This document shows positions 1 through 8,810 of a DNA stretch of 64,000 nt, one piece after another. Location of the stretch: positions 124,001 through 188,000 of the forward strand of contig NZ_JAXHLU010000014.1 in NCBI RefSeq assembly GCF_034521915.1. Reading direction: 5' to 3'. The stretch is from Fodinibius sp034521915 (GTDB taxonomy: Bacteria; Bacteroidota; Rhodothermia; Balneolales; Balneolaceae). How positions within the stretch are numbered: position 1 is the first letter of the stretch; every line of letters begins with the position of its first letter. Made by a program: the position numbers and the translations under genes. A model generated the notes under the pieces. It was given only the letters and a program-made list of their open reading frames with translations. It did no database searches and was not told where the DNA came from.

Positions 1-165
1 AAATTGATGAAAGTTCAGCAAAAAGAAATCATGAACGCAATGGAGAAAAATGGACTCCAGCCACAGCGGTTTCAAGCTATTGTAAAGGCATTGCAATCAA
101 ATCCTGAGGTAGTTAAACGCTATCGTCAAATCACACAAGAACAGCAGCAAAGCGATCAGAACTAA
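1..165 (+). CDS. DUF4168 domain protein, C-terminal fragment
   Basis: This is an open frame entering from the left edge with a TAA stop at 163-165; 54 residues are visible. The tail contains the pattern MEKNGLQPQRFQAIVKA followed by LQSNPEVVKRY. This resembles the end of DUF4168 proteins, where a short helix with G-L-x-x-x-R-F-x-x-I precedes a N-P-E/D motif. The family is usually a small secreted or periplasmic protein of unknown function. The start, and any signal peptide, lie outside the window. A strong hairpin terminator follows within 30 bases. The family assignment rests on a short segment. Confidence 0.6.
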   Translation, partial: KLMKVQQKEIMNAMEKNGLQPQRFQAIVKALQSNPEVVKRYRQITQEQQQSDQN

Positions 166-189
166 CGCTCTTTTTTGATAGTACATTTT

Positions 190-228
190 AAAGCCTGTTT
201 CGCTTAGCGAGGCAGGCTTTTCTATTTT
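190..228. terminator. Bidirectional intrinsic terminator
   Basis: AAGCCTGTTTCGC and GCGAGGCAGGCTT pair, with G-U pairs, around a TTA loop, followed by TTTTCTATTTTT. It sits between the convergent DUF4168 fragment and mpg, whose stop lies in the T tract, so it can serve both strands. Confidence 0.8.
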
Positions 229-830
229 TGGCTCACCCATTTACTTTCTTGGGGATAAAAACGCCACGGTAGCTTCGCATCTTCCCCGGCGTAATCCACC
301 CCTACGCGTTCAGTTGCTACCAGAGAGGATGCAGAAAAACCTATCTCCCGATCTTCTATCCATATTTTATTTTCTGTAAGCGTTGTCCCATCCAATTCTG
401 TAGTGATGCCCAGAGCTTGCGTTAATCTTCCCGGACCTGCGGTTAGTGAAGGGTTAATTTCTTGTTTACTGCGGCGGTGAAGCATTACATTTTTTCCATC
501 GAGTGGCTGAATAGCACGAATAAGAACAGCATCAGCTTTACCTTCTACATTTGTCACTACATTAAACAGGTGATGGATACCGTAGCACAGGTAGATATAG
601 GAAATACCACCTGCGCGATACATTGTTTCGGTTCGATCTGTTCGGGTGCCATTGTTGGCATGACATGCTTTATCACCTCGACCGCAGTAGGCTTCGGTTT
701 CGGTGATAATTCCGCTGGTCAGGGGAGCATTATCAATTTGGGTGCACAATACCTTGCCGATAAGTTCTTGGGCTACGGATACCACATCTTGCCGCTGATA
801 AAATGATAGTGAAAGCTTTGGATTGCTCAT
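222..830 (-). CDS. mpg: 3-methyladenine DNA glycosylase (AAG/Mpg family)
   Basis: A 202-residue monofunctional base-excision repair glycosylase that removes alkylated and deaminated purines from DNA. It spans the whole family length. It begins with the usual SFYQRQDVVSVAQELIGK segment. Residues ~40-50 contain ITETEAYCG, the loop with the water-activating glutamate, then RTDRTETMYRAGG and YLCYGIHHLFNVVTN, which line the base-binding pocket. The C-terminal half has the GPGRLTQALGI signature. The start lies 2 bases after the yihY-like gene on the same strand, so the two are probably co-transcribed. The assignment is firm. Confidence 0.95.
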   Translation of the reverse strand: MSNPKLSLSFYQRQDVVSVAQELIGKVLCTQIDNAPLTSGIITETEAYCGRGDKACHANNGTRTDRTETMYRAGGISYIYLCYGIHHLFNVVTNVEGKADAVLIRAIQPLDGKNVMLHRRSKQEINPSLTAGPGRLTQALGITTELDGTTLTENKIWIEDREIGFSASSLVATERVGVDYAGEDAKLPWRFYPQESKWVSQK

Positions 831-832
831 CC

Positions 833-1738
833 TTAGGAGATCGTCGTGTATGGGTTTTCCTGGCTACTCGTATCTTCCAGAAATACTTCTTGATATGATT
901 TGGCGATAATGGTGGTAAAAACAAATAGGGCAGCTGAATAGAAAGCCCAAACGCCAATAATAACCAGAATAGTATATCCCTGATAAAAATAGCGATAGGA
1001 GCTTAGAGCATAATCCAGGTATAAACCTACTCCCATTTTAGCAACTTCGAAGAGGGCCGTATATACTACCGTTGCCAGCAAAGCTACTTGTGGCTTCATT
1101 CGTTTTTCGCTGATATATCGAAAGATGATGTAAAACAAGATAAGCGTAAACAGAATAGGAATCAGCAGATTGAGAAACTCATATACCCAACTAAGTTCAA
1201 AAACAATATCGGTGTATGGTAGCGAAAACTGATCGATTGATACCAGGGATACCAGCGAAATACCAAGGCTGAAAAACAGGAAAGCACCTCCCACTAATCC
1301 AAAAGTGAAAAAGTTATAAACCATTTCGAGAATGGGATGGCGCCGGTCTTCAAACTCATAGATATCAAAGACAACGTGTTTAAGGGTATGGAAAAAGCCC
1401 TGGGAGAAAAAGACCAATATAACAGTACCTACAATACCGAAGATACGTCGTGCTCCGATAAGGGGTTCGAGGAGCGTTTCAAGCGTTACGGCACCGCGAA
1501 ATACATCACCACTGCGCGATTCGTAGGTAAAACTTGGAAATAGTTCATGCCCATAGCGCAATATTTCGGCAAAAGCTTTTTCGTAGGAAAGAATATAACC
1601 GATGATCGAAATCATCAGCAGTATAAATGGGATAGCACAAATAAAGATATTAAAGGTGATGGCAGATGCGTTAAAAAACACATCTTTCTTTTTTACCAAT
1701 TTTACGATGAGCCGCCAGAAATCCTTATACTTCTGCAC
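833..1738 (-). CDS. YihY/BrkB family integral membrane protein
   Basis: A 301-residue protein with about six hydrophobic membrane segments and the N-terminal pattern FFNASAITFNIFICAIPFILL typical of the YihY/virulence factor BrkB (UPF0761) family. The segment FFSQGFFHTLKHVVFDIYEFEDRRHP is the characteristic cytoplasmic loop. The biochemical role of the family is not established; it was once annotated as RNase BN, which has been withdrawn. It lies immediately upstream of mpg on the same strand and is divergent from mutS across a 130-base gap that must contain both promoters. Identity by family is firm, function unknown. Confidence 0.88.
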   Translation of the reverse strand: MQKYKDFWRLIVKLVKKKDVFFNASAITFNIFICAIPFILLMISIIGYILSYEKAFAEILRYGHELFPSFTYESRSGDVFRGAVTLETLLEPLIGARRIFGIVGTVILVFFSQGFFHTLKHVVFDIYEFEDRRHPILEMVYNFFTFGLVGGAFLFFSLGISLVSLVSIDQFSLPYTDIVFELSWVYEFLNLLIPILFTLILFYIIFRYISEKRMKPQVALLATVVYTALFEVAKMGVGLYLDYALSSYRYFYQGYTILVIIGVWAFYSAALFVFTTIIAKSYQEVFLEDTSSQENPYTTIS

Positions 1739-1868
1739 TGATCAGTGAAAACTAATTAATAAGATTGCGAAAGTTACACTGTTCGCTTTTGTTATGCTAA
1801 CCTAATTTGGTCAAAAGTTATCGTACTTTACAAAATTAAATTTTAAGCACAAAAATAACTGCTTGTAA

Positions 1869-4553
1869 ATGAGTACTAAATCCAAATCGCTAACCCCGCT
1901 GATGCGCCAGTATCACGAAATAAAGGAAGAACATGAGGGCGCTATATTGCTTTTTCGAGTGGGGGACTTTTATGAGTGCTTTGCTGATGATGCGGAACTG
2001 GTCAGTAAAGAATTGGGCATTACGCTTACGAAACGAAATAACGGGGGCGATCAGACCCCGATGGCGGGATTTCCTCATCATGCACTTGATACGTATCTGC
2101 CCAAATTGGTAAAGAAAGGATATCGGGTGGCGGTTTGTGAACAGGTTGAAAATCCGTCTGAGGCTAAGGAAGCAGGACGCAAGATTGTGAACCGGGAGGT
2201 GACCGAGATTACGACGCCCGGTGTAACGATGTCGGAAAAACTACTGGAACACAAGCGGAATAATTATGCTGCGGCCGTTTATTGGGACGGTAAAACAGCC
2301 GGTGCAGCTTTTGCAGATGTATCAACGGGAGAATTTTCGGTAAGTCAGGTTGCCAAAGATCGGCTCGATGACCTGATGCAGTCTATTGCTCCGGCGGAGT
2401 TGCTGTTGCCCCAGAATCTAAAGAACAATGTGCCCGAGTTTTTGCTCGATTATAACATGACCTTTATCGAGGAGTGGGTATACGAGGGCGATTATGGATA
2501 TAATTTGTTGACGGATCATTTTGAGACACATTCACTCAAAGGTTTTGGCGTCGAGGATTTGGAGGTGGCCCATGTGGCGGCCGGTGCGCTGATGCATTAT
2601 ATACAGGAAACGCAGAAAGCCTCACTGGGTCATATCAAGCGGATTCAGAAGTTTGAGAGCAATGATTTTATGTCGCTTGACGGCTCGACGAAGCGAAACC
2701 TTGAGCTCACTACGACGATACAGGAAGGAGGGAGCAGCGAGGGTACGTTAATCTCCATTCTGGATGATACTGCTACGGCCATGGGAGGGCGAATGCTACG
2801 CAAATGGATCATGCGTCCGCTGAAGCAAATGAAGCCTATTCGTGCTCGATTGAATGCGGTAGAATCACTGAATGTAAATCACGATGTGCGGGATAAAGTG
2901 CGCGAAGAGCTTGAAAAGGTAGGTGACCTTGAGCGACTTATTTCGCGCATTTGTGTAGGACGTGCGAATCCCCGTGATTTGGTGAAGCTGAAAGACTCGC
3001 TGGCGCAGACCCCCATTCTTAAATCTCAGTTTAATCACCTCGATGAGTATCTGCTTAACGATATTCTGGAGCGCATGAAGCTGCTTATTGAGGTACAGGA
3101 AAAGATTGAAGAAGCTATTGCCGAAGAACCGCCTACCAGCTTGCGCGACGGGGATATTTTTAAGGATGGCTATAATGAGGAATTGGATGAACTTCGAAAT
3201 ATTGCACGCAATGGCAAGGACTACATTGCCGATATAAAAAATGAGCTAGCCGAGGAAACGGGTATTGATTCACTTAAAATCGGATATAATAAAGTGTATG
3301 GATATTACATTGAGGTAACGAATACCCATGCAGAGAAAGTACCTGAGCATTTTATTCGAAAACAAACGCTGGTGAATTCCGAGCGCTATATTACGCCTGA
3401 TCTCAAGGAAGTTGAGGAGCGTATTTTGTCTTCCGAAGAACAGAGTAAAAGCCTGGAATATGATCTTTTTGAGGAGTTGCGTGTCGAGATTGCAGAATAT
3501 GCCGAGGATATACAGCAGGTGGCGCAAGCGATAGCTGAGCTGGATTGCCTGCAGAGTTTTGCAGAGGTCGCCTACCATAATAATTACTGCAAGCCAGCCA
3601 TTGCCGATGATCAAAAAATTGATATTACGAAAGGACGTCACCCGGTAGTGGAGAAAACGCTTCCGCCGGGAGATCCGTTTATCCCCAACGATATTCATGT
3701 TGAAAATGAGGATGAGCAGATCCTGATTATTACCGGTCCCAATATGGCGGGGAAGAGTATCATTTTACGTCAGACAGGGTTGATTGTGCTTTTGGCTCAA
3801 ATCGGCTGCTTTGTCCCGGCCGAGGAAGCGCATATTGGTTTGGTGGATAAAATCTTTACCCGCGTGGGAGCATCGGATAACCTGGCGGCGGGCGAAAGTA
3901 CCTTCCTCGTAGAGATGAATGAAGCGGCAAATATTCTCAATAACGCTACTCGAAATTCCTTGATTTTATTAGATGAGGTGGGACGTGGTACAAGCACTTT
4001 TGATGGGTTAAGTATTGCCTGGGCGCTGGCCGAGTATCTTCATAACCAACCGTCAGTAGCGGCTAAAACGCTATTTGCTACGCATTATCACGAGCTAAAC
4101 GAGCTCGAAAATATGTACGATCATATTGTGAATTATAATGTGTCGGTGAAAGAGCACGACGATAAAGTGATTTTCTTGCGGAAACTGGTGCGCGGCGGGG
4201 CCGATCACAGCTATGGTATTCAAGTAGCTGATATGGCAGGCTTGCCTTCTATTGTGATTGAACGTGCCAAAGAAATTCTCTCGAATCTCGAAAGTCACAG
4301 CTTGGATCTTACTGATAGCAATGGTACGCTCGAAGAGGGGGCCAAGAAAAAGAAGGCTGCTGTTAAAAAAGCTGCTAAAGAGATGGAGAAACAGGATCAG
4401 ATTACGCAGCCGTCGCTGTTTCAGGCGCAGCTCGATCCCAATACCGAACAACTCATTGATAAGCTTGAAGCCTGCGATCCAAACCGAATGACACCTATCG
4501 AATCGTTGATGCTGGTTTCGGAGCTCAAAAAGCTGGTAGAAAAGCGGAGTTAA
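1869..4553 (+). CDS. mutS: DNA mismatch repair protein MutS
   Basis: An 894-residue MutS, full length for the family. The N-terminal mismatch-recognition domain carries RVGDFYECF, whose Phe-x-Glu stacks on the mispaired base. The ATPase domain has Walker A GPNMAGKS (~residue 625), then VDKIFTRVGASDNLAAGESTF, Walker B LLDEVGRGTSTFDG and the ATHYHEL switch motif. A lysine-rich linker near residues 822-840 separates the ATPase from the C-terminal tetramerisation helices. The ATG at 1869 is followed directly by the conserved LTPLMRQYHEIK segment. The gene converges on the M48 protease gene and the two stop codons overlap by four bases (4550-4553), so no terminator fits between them. The assignment is firm. 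Confidence 0.98.
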   Translation: MSTKSKSLTPLMRQYHEIKEEHEGAILLFRVGDFYECFADDAELVSKELGITLTKRNNGGDQTPMAGFPHHALDTYLPKLVKKGYRVAVCEQVENPSEAKEAGRKIVNREVTEITTPGVTMSEKLLEHKRNNYAAAVYWDGKTAGAAFADVSTGEFSVSQVAKDRLDDLMQSIAPAELLLPQNLKNNVPEFLLDYNMTFIEEWVYEGDYGYNLLTDHFETHSLKGFGVEDLEVAHVAAGALMHYIQETQKASLGHIKRIQKFESNDFMSLDGSTKRNLELTTTIQEGGSSEGTLISILDDTATAMGGRMLRKWIMRPLKQMKPIRARLNAVESLNVNHDVRDKVREELEKVGDLERLISRICVGRANPRDLVKLKDSLAQTPILKSQFNHLDEYLLNDILERMKLLIEVQEKIEEAIAEEPPTSLRDGDIFKDGYNEELDELRNIARNGKDYIADIKNELAEETGIDSLKIGYNKVYGYYIEVTNTHAEKVPEHFIRKQTLVNSERYITPDLKEVEERILSSEEQSKSLEYDLFEELRVEIAEYAEDIQQVAQAIAELDCLQSFAEVAYHNNYCKPAIADDQKIDITKGRHPVVEKTLPPGDPFIPNDIHVENEDEQILIITGPNMAGKSIILRQTGLIVLLAQIGCFVPAEEAHIGLVDKIFTRVGASDNLAAGESTFLVEMNEAANILNNATRNSLILLDEVGRGTSTFDGLSIAWALAEYLHNQPSVAAKTLFATHYHELNELENMYDHIVNYNVSVKEHDDKVIFLRKLVRGGADHSYGIQVADMAGLPSIVIERAKEILSNLESHSLDLTDSNGTLEEGAKKKKAAVKKAAKEMEKQDQITQPSLFQAQLDPNTEQLIDKLEACDPNRMTPIESLMLVSELKKLVEKRS

Positions 4554-5863
4554 TTATCCAGCGTACTCACTTTTTGTTGGAAGGTGGACTGATAATCATG
4601 GCCAAAGTTTTGGGGCAGGTTAAAGTCCTCGGTTTGGCTATTAATTCTGATAATACGGTCGCGCAGTGAGGCTCCCTTCCATTTGGCATGACCAATTCTG
4701 TCTTTAAAGTCGCCTTGGTTGCTACGAATTCGTTTTAGCAGATTGAGTGCACCCGCTGGATTATATCCTGCGCGATACATATAGATGATACCCCAGTAGT
4801 CTGCTGAGAATTCATATTCCTCAAGCCGATCTTTGATCGTATATTCATACATTTCGTTAGCCAGCTGGGTGAGGTTCTCTTCTGTTTCTTCATATTTTGC
4901 TTTTCGATTACCTAACTCTTGATCGAGTTCTTCAAAGCCCTCCTCTGCTTTAATTTTAGTTTCTCGCTTATTGCTTTCCTTAATGCCGTGATTATGCACA
5001 ATATGAGCTAATTCATGACCAACAAAGAAGGCAAATTCAGTTTCGCTTCGCATGATTTGTAATGCTCCTTTTGAAACGAATATGATACCATTGGGAGATG
5101 CATATCCTGTTATTTCGCTGGTATCGAGAATATAAACTCTTGCCGGTGTTTCGTAACGATGAGAATTTTCTGCCAGGACCAAGGCAATATGCGTTAGGTA
5201 CTGTTGCAGTTCCTTGTTTTTTACCAATCCTTGTTGAGCAATAACATTAGCGATCCCCCATCCCGCTCGTTCTTCTAGTGGGTTTAATTCAGGTACCTTG
5301 TCAGGATCTATTTCAAATCGATCCTGAGCTTTTTGCCAGTTCCAGTGTTGGAGTCTGAAATTTCGAAATTCACGGTACTCATCCGGGTCAACAAAATTAT
5401 TGAAATCATCGAGAATAGCACTTTCTTTTTTGCCGGTTTTACTTGAGGTGAAGTCGGTAGCAAAGCCCTTAACTGCTGCCGCAACCTGGGCCGGTGAGGC
5501 GTATGGATCTTGTTTCGTACTGTCTTTTTTGCTCTCAAGTTGGTCAAAAGCCGTTTGTGCTTCTGAAGTGACCTCATCCTGATCGGGAGACATCTGTTTT
5601 TTATTTGTTTCTACATAGGTTGCCCGTTCTGGGATCCAGCCTTCTTTTTTATGTGCTTTGACCTTTAACCACTGTTGCTGTTTGTCAATTTTGGCAATTT
5701 TGGCTCCTGCATTCAGACGCAGGATAAGTTTATAATACGATCCGGGCCCGTTCCGCATGTCAACAGTATTTTTGACAGTAAGGTTTTCAGTCTTTTCAAC
5801 GAATGCTGCAATTCCAGTAATGAATAGTATAAGCAGTGAAAATAAGATGTATTTACGTGCCAT
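4550..5863 (-). CDS. Secreted SH3 and M48 metallopeptidase-domain protein
   Basis: About 437 residues from the ATG at 5863. That start gives a clean signal peptide (ARKYILFSLLILFITGIAAF) and is preceded by AGGG at a proper distance; an upstream start at 5905 would add 14 non-signal residues. Residues ~25-85 form a bacterial SH3 domain (VDMRNGPGSYYKL, WLKVKAHKKEGWI). The peptidase domain has the zinc motif HELAHIVHNHG and the downstream glutamate region EYEFSADYWGIIYMYRAGYNP, as in M48 (BepA/LoiP-like) envelope proteases. The gene begins 8 bases after the cyclase stop, so it is probably the second gene of that operon. A cell-envelope quality-control role is inferred. Confidence 0.88.
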   Translation of the reverse strand: MARKYILFSLLILFITGIAAFVEKTENLTVKNTVDMRNGPGSYYKLILRLNAGAKIAKIDKQQQWLKVKAHKKEGWIPERATYVETNKKQMSPDQDEVTSEAQTAFDQLESKKDSTKQDPYASPAQVAAAVKGFATDFTSSKTGKKESAILDDFNNFVDPDEYREFRNFRLQHWNWQKAQDRFEIDPDKVPELNPLEERAGWGIANVIAQQGLVKNKELQQYLTHIALVLAENSHRYETPARVYILDTSEITGYASPNGIIFVSKGALQIMRSETEFAFFVGHELAHIVHNHGIKESNKRETKIKAEEGFEELDQELGNRKAKYEETEENLTQLANEMYEYTIKDRLEEYEFSADYWGIIYMYRAGYNPAGALNLLKRIRSNQGDFKDRIGHAKWKGASLRDRIIRINSQTEDFNLPQNFGHDYQSTFQQKVSTLDN

Positions 5864-5871
5864 AATTTTCC

Positions 5872-6840
5872 CTATTTCGTTTTCAGGTGAAAAACACCTT
5901 CCCAATCTTTTGCTGGAGGGTTTTCTTTAAATTTTTGACATCTCTCAATATAGGTTTCAGAAGGTCCGTCTTCTGGTTTTAAGGACAGTACCTCCTGAAA
6001 TTGCTTGATAGCTTTATCCCACGCTCTATTTAGATAATGATCTAATCCTTTTTGATATGTTGAAATGATTTTTTCGAGTTCTGCTGTTTTGGGATCTGAT
6101 CGCTCTCCCATCAGTTCATACACGCGAACCGGTTTTGTTTTACCCTTTACAATCAGGAAATCAAGTTGGCGGGCATAGAATATATCTTTGACTTCTTGGT
6201 AAGTGTGTTCGGCAATCATAATGCTGCTCCCAAACATTTTATTTGCCGCCTCGAGGCGAGCTGCCAGGTTTACGGTGTCTCCCAGTACGGTGTAATTAAA
6301 TCGATTGTAGGAACCGATATTCCCGACAATCATATCACCAGTAGCGATACCGAATCGCGAACGAATATTGGTCTCCTGTGGTGCCAATTCTTTGACCTTT
6401 TGCATCATTTTTAAAGTGCTCCGGCAAGCCAGCTCCGCATGATTTTCTTGGCTGATAGGGGCTCCCCAGAATGCCATTACAGCATCACCAATGTATTTAT
6501 CTACGGTACCGGAATGCTCGAAAATAATGTCGGTCATCGCCCCGAGATATTCATTTAGAAAAGAGACCAGTTCCTCGGGTTCTTTTTTCTCTGAAATAGA
6601 TGTAAAGCCTGCAATATCAGAAAATAGAACGGTTAACCGTTTTTTCTGTCCGCCCAATTTCAGTAGATCGGGCTGGGCAATAAGTTGTTCTACAAATTCT
6701 GGTTGTACGTATTGACCAAAGGCTGACCGAATCTCTTTCTTTTGCTTTCTCCTCGGCGAAGTATTTATAAGCCGCCGAACCACTGTAAGCAATAGTTGCG
6801 ATAACAAGGAAGAGTCCGGTCGAAAACCAGATGCGCTCAT
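5872..6840 (-). CDS. Adenylate/guanylate cyclase catalytic half of a frameshifted CHASE2-cyclase
   Basis: This frame encodes a class III nucleotide cyclase catalytic domain: LTVLFSDIAGFTSISE with the metal-binding aspartates, then GDAVMAFWGAP and YTVLGDTVNLAARLEAANK. The C-terminal ~60 residues (TYQKGLDHYLNRAWDKAIKQFQEVL) look like a single TPR-type helix pair. The nominal first ~30 residues (6840 to ~6743) make no sense as protein and overlap the CHASE2 frame. The meaningful part starts at KKEIRSAFGQYVQPEF, just after 6743. Removing one A of the A4 run at 6740-6743 (minus strand) fuses the halves as EEKAKKEIRSAFGQYV. In the intact protein an extracellular sensor would drive cyclic nucleotide synthesis. 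The M48 gene follows after 8 bases. Confidence 0.82.
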   Translation of the reverse strand: MSASGFRPDSSLLSQLLLTVVRRLINTSPRRKQKKEIRSAFGQYVQPEFVEQLIAQPDLLKLGGQKKRLTVLFSDIAGFTSISEKKEPEELVSFLNEYLGAMTDIIFEHSGTVDKYIGDAVMAFWGAPISQENHAELACRSTLKMMQKVKELAPQETNIRSRFGIATGDMIVGNIGSYNRFNYTVLGDTVNLAARLEAANKMFGSSIMIAEHTYQEVKDIFYARQLDFLIVKGKTKPVRVYELMGERSDPKTAELEKIISTYQKGLDHYLNRAWDKAIKQFQEVLSLKPEDGPSETYIERCQKFKENPPAKDWEGVFHLKTK

Positions 6841-7969
6841 AAATGAAAAGTGTTAAACCCATCCCAATGATTAAAAATAAAATTCCTAAAATTATAGCGG
6901 CACCTTTAGCAGGTCGGGAATATGCAACAGCGAAGGGAATGCCAATAGAAATCAACAGGAGAATTAATATCGATATCCAAGTAGGAGGTTGGGTAACAAA
7001 ATTGTTACCTATCAAATTGTTTAAGAGCGTAGCCTGGATTTCCATGCCGGGGAAAGGTTCCAGCGAACTCATGGGCGTACTTTTAATATCACCCAGTCCG
7101 GCTGCGGAAGCTCCAACAATAATAATTTTATCTTCAAGTGCCGATGGTGGAACAGATACGTTAGCATCGGGATTGCGCATTTTTTGAATCGCACTTTTCA
7201 CGATAGCCTGAAATGAATAATAGGGAAATGTACCATCCTTAACGCCTCCTTTTTTGTACCAATTAATCAGGTAGTCGCCATTGTTTTGCAGGGGGATGTT
7301 CTGTTTTCCAACGCGGAGCCCGTTGTTGATCCATTCGAGAGAAACAGAATCTGGTTGCATTTCTAAATAGGCGGCCATCGAAAGTGTGGGGACAAAGCCC
7401 TTGTGGGCTAAACTGTCAAAAAGGTGAACAGAACGGATAAGTCCATCTTTATCTGGACTCATAACGGTGTTTCCCAGTCCCTCCGCTGCTTTGACAAATT
7501 TATCAAGGGGCTTCGACGTTAAAAGGTGTGGCTCTTGATAGGATGGATTGTTTTTTATGTGGTAATGTTTAATTAATGGTTCGTTGTTCCTGGAGAACTC
7601 GACAGCAGAATCTTCTTTAGCAGTCGATTTAAAAGCCAGAATCCCTTTATCGCTTTTTTGAAGAGATTGCAAAAAACGTTGATCACTCATTGCTCCTGAC
7701 AAGTTTCGGCGATCAAAATCAGGGGTATCAAAAAGAATATCATAAACAATTAGTTCGGCTCCTGACTCATGAAAATAATCCGTTATAATCTGATAAAACT
7801 CTCTGGGCCAGGGCCAGTACATGCCATTGCTATTAAAGTAGGAAAGGCTTTTTTCATCGATGGCCACCAGTACAATTTTTTTATTCGGATCTTCTTGTTG
7901 AAAATATCGGAACTTATAGTCGAGGATCATCCGATCTATACCATTAAATACCCCCGTAGAGATGCTCAA
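6617..7969 (-). CDS. CHASE2 sensor half of a frameshifted CHASE2-cyclase
   Basis: This frame carries a CHASE2 extracellular sensory domain (KKIVLVAIDEKSLSYF, YWPWPREFYQIITDYF, AELIVYDILFDTPD, later IIIVGASAAGLGDIKSTPM) and then three transmembrane helices (ISILILLLISIGIPFAVAY and two more). Its last ~40 residues after AAYKYFAEEKAKE are out of frame. The true continuation is the cyclase frame, as in many CHASE2-adenylate cyclases. With the shift repaired the protein is about 698 residues from the TTG at 7969. The same frame continues upstream with a hydrophobic stretch (TLSLLALTFFLIGLL) that should be the first membrane helix, but no ATG, GTG or TTG precedes it before a stop. The real start is therefore uncertain (7969 to about 8038). 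Confidence 0.82.
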   Translation of the reverse strand: MSISTGVFNGIDRMILDYKFRYFQQEDPNKKIVLVAIDEKSLSYFNSNGMYWPWPREFYQIITDYFHESGAELIVYDILFDTPDFDRRNLSGAMSDQRFLQSLQKSDKGILAFKSTAKEDSAVEFSRNNEPLIKHYHIKNNPSYQEPHLLTSKPLDKFVKAAEGLGNTVMSPDKDGLIRSVHLFDSLAHKGFVPTLSMAAYLEMQPDSVSLEWINNGLRVGKQNIPLQNNGDYLINWYKKGGVKDGTFPYYSFQAIVKSAIQKMRNPDANVSVPPSALEDKIIIVGASAAGLGDIKSTPMSSLEPFPGMEIQATLLNNLIGNNFVTQPPTWISILILLLISIGIPFAVAYSRPAKGAAIILGILFLIIGMGLTLFIYERIWFSTGLFLVIATIAYSGSAAYKYFAEEKAKERDSVSLWSIRTTRICRTTYCPARSTEIGRTEKTVNRSIF

Positions 7970-8269
7970 AAGCCCTATCAGAAAGAAGGTTAGTGCCAGC
8001 AGTGATAAGGTGATATTTTTATTTAATTTGATAGTAATTCCCTCGTTACTGAATTACGAGTTTGTGTACCTTTGTTCGGTATCCCTACAATTTATTTTGC
8101 ACAATGTTAGAAAGAAAAAAATGAATAGCAACTACCTGAGGGCTGACAAAAAATCTGAAAGGGAAATAAATTCTAACAAAATAAGTCTCATTCGGTTTGC
8201 AAAAATTTCAAAAGTTTCAAATTATAGTATTGCAACTTTTTTACGCAGCAGTAATCATCTAAAATATTT
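7970..8269. other. Divergent intergenic region, cyclase / GbsR
   Basis: These 300 bases separate two divergent genes. Roughly 7970-8038 still encodes the cyclase signal-anchor in frame on the minus strand. The remainder is AT-rich. It has one candidate FCB-type promoter element (8067-8074) and no convincing gene. Confidence 0.5.
8067..8074 (+). promoter_or_regulatory. Candidate FCB-type -7 promoter element
   Basis: TACCTTTG matches the TAnnTTTG -7 consensus of Bacteroidetes-type primary sigma factors. A TTTG lies directly upstream rather than at the expected -33, so support is partial. It could drive the GbsR-like gene with a ~190-base leader. The same octamer occurs in the metH promoter region (45572-45579, minus strand). 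Confidence 0.25.
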
Positions 8270-8755
8270 ATGGAAAAGAATATAGACTTAACTCAACAAA
8301 TTGTAGCTGATTTTGCTGAGGGATATAGCAATTTTGGCTTGAACCCATTAATGGGTCGTATTGTGGGGCTTCTCATTATATCCAAAGAGCCCCAATCGCT
8401 GGATGATATTGTTGAACAGCTTGAAATGAGCAAAGGGCCCATTTCACAGATTTGCCGGCGCCTTAAGGAGCGGGGACTGATTGAGAAGGTCTGGATTCCG
8501 GGCGACCGTAAAGATTATTATCAGGCAGCTGATGATATTTTTGGCAAGGCCTATGCCAATCAAATAAATAAGATGCAGAATAATATAGATATTGCTGAAA
8601 AATATCTTTCAATGGCTCAATCAATGGATTCAGAGAATGCTGACTTTATTAAACAGCAGATGAAGCTGATGAAATCCTTTTACGAGCTGATGGATGAGTA
8701 CAACAAAAAATTTGTTGAAGCGTGGGAAGAAAAGCATGAGGAACTAACCGAATAA
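8270..8755 (+). CDS. GbsR/MarR family transcriptional regulator
   Basis: A 161-residue winged-helix regulator. The GbsR-type DNA-binding domain occupies residues ~15-85: GLNPLMGRIVGLLIISKEPQSLDDIVEQLEMSKGPISQICRRLKERGLIEKVW, with the wing PGDRKDYYQA. The C-terminal ~70 residues are helical (dimerisation), as in MarR-like proteins. The gene opens the catabolic island and lies 55 bases upstream of the secreted hydrolase on the same strand. Control of the island, perhaps with the GntR regulator at the other end, is an inference from position. No ligand-binding signature identifies the effector. Confidence 0.88.
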   Translation: MEKNIDLTQQIVADFAEGYSNFGLNPLMGRIVGLLIISKEPQSLDDIVEQLEMSKGPISQICRRLKERGLIEKVWIPGDRKDYYQAADDIFGKAYANQINKMQNNIDIAEKYLSMAQSMDSENADFIKQQMKLMKSFYELMDEYNKKFVEAWEEKHEELTE

Positions 8756-8810
8756 TTTTTTTAGCAATTAACGTTTGGAACTTTTCAAATATTTAATAAA
8801 TTAATTTCTA

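Noticed and set aside
462..806. 114-residue plus-strand frame inside mpg
   Set aside because: It is a shadow of the well-supported mpg gene on the opposite strand, with cysteine- and isoleucine-rich random composition.
5872..7969. Programmed frameshifting as the explanation of the split cyclase
   Set aside because: The site lacks a classic slippery heptamer with a downstream structure that I can see, and four other genes show the same one-base excess, so a shared technical cause is simpler.
7962..8285. 107-residue plus-strand frame overlapping the cyclase start and running into the GbsR gene
   Set aside because: It overlaps the in-frame signal-anchor region of the cyclase on the other strand, is rich in K/N/I as expected from AT-rich DNA, and shows no family pattern.
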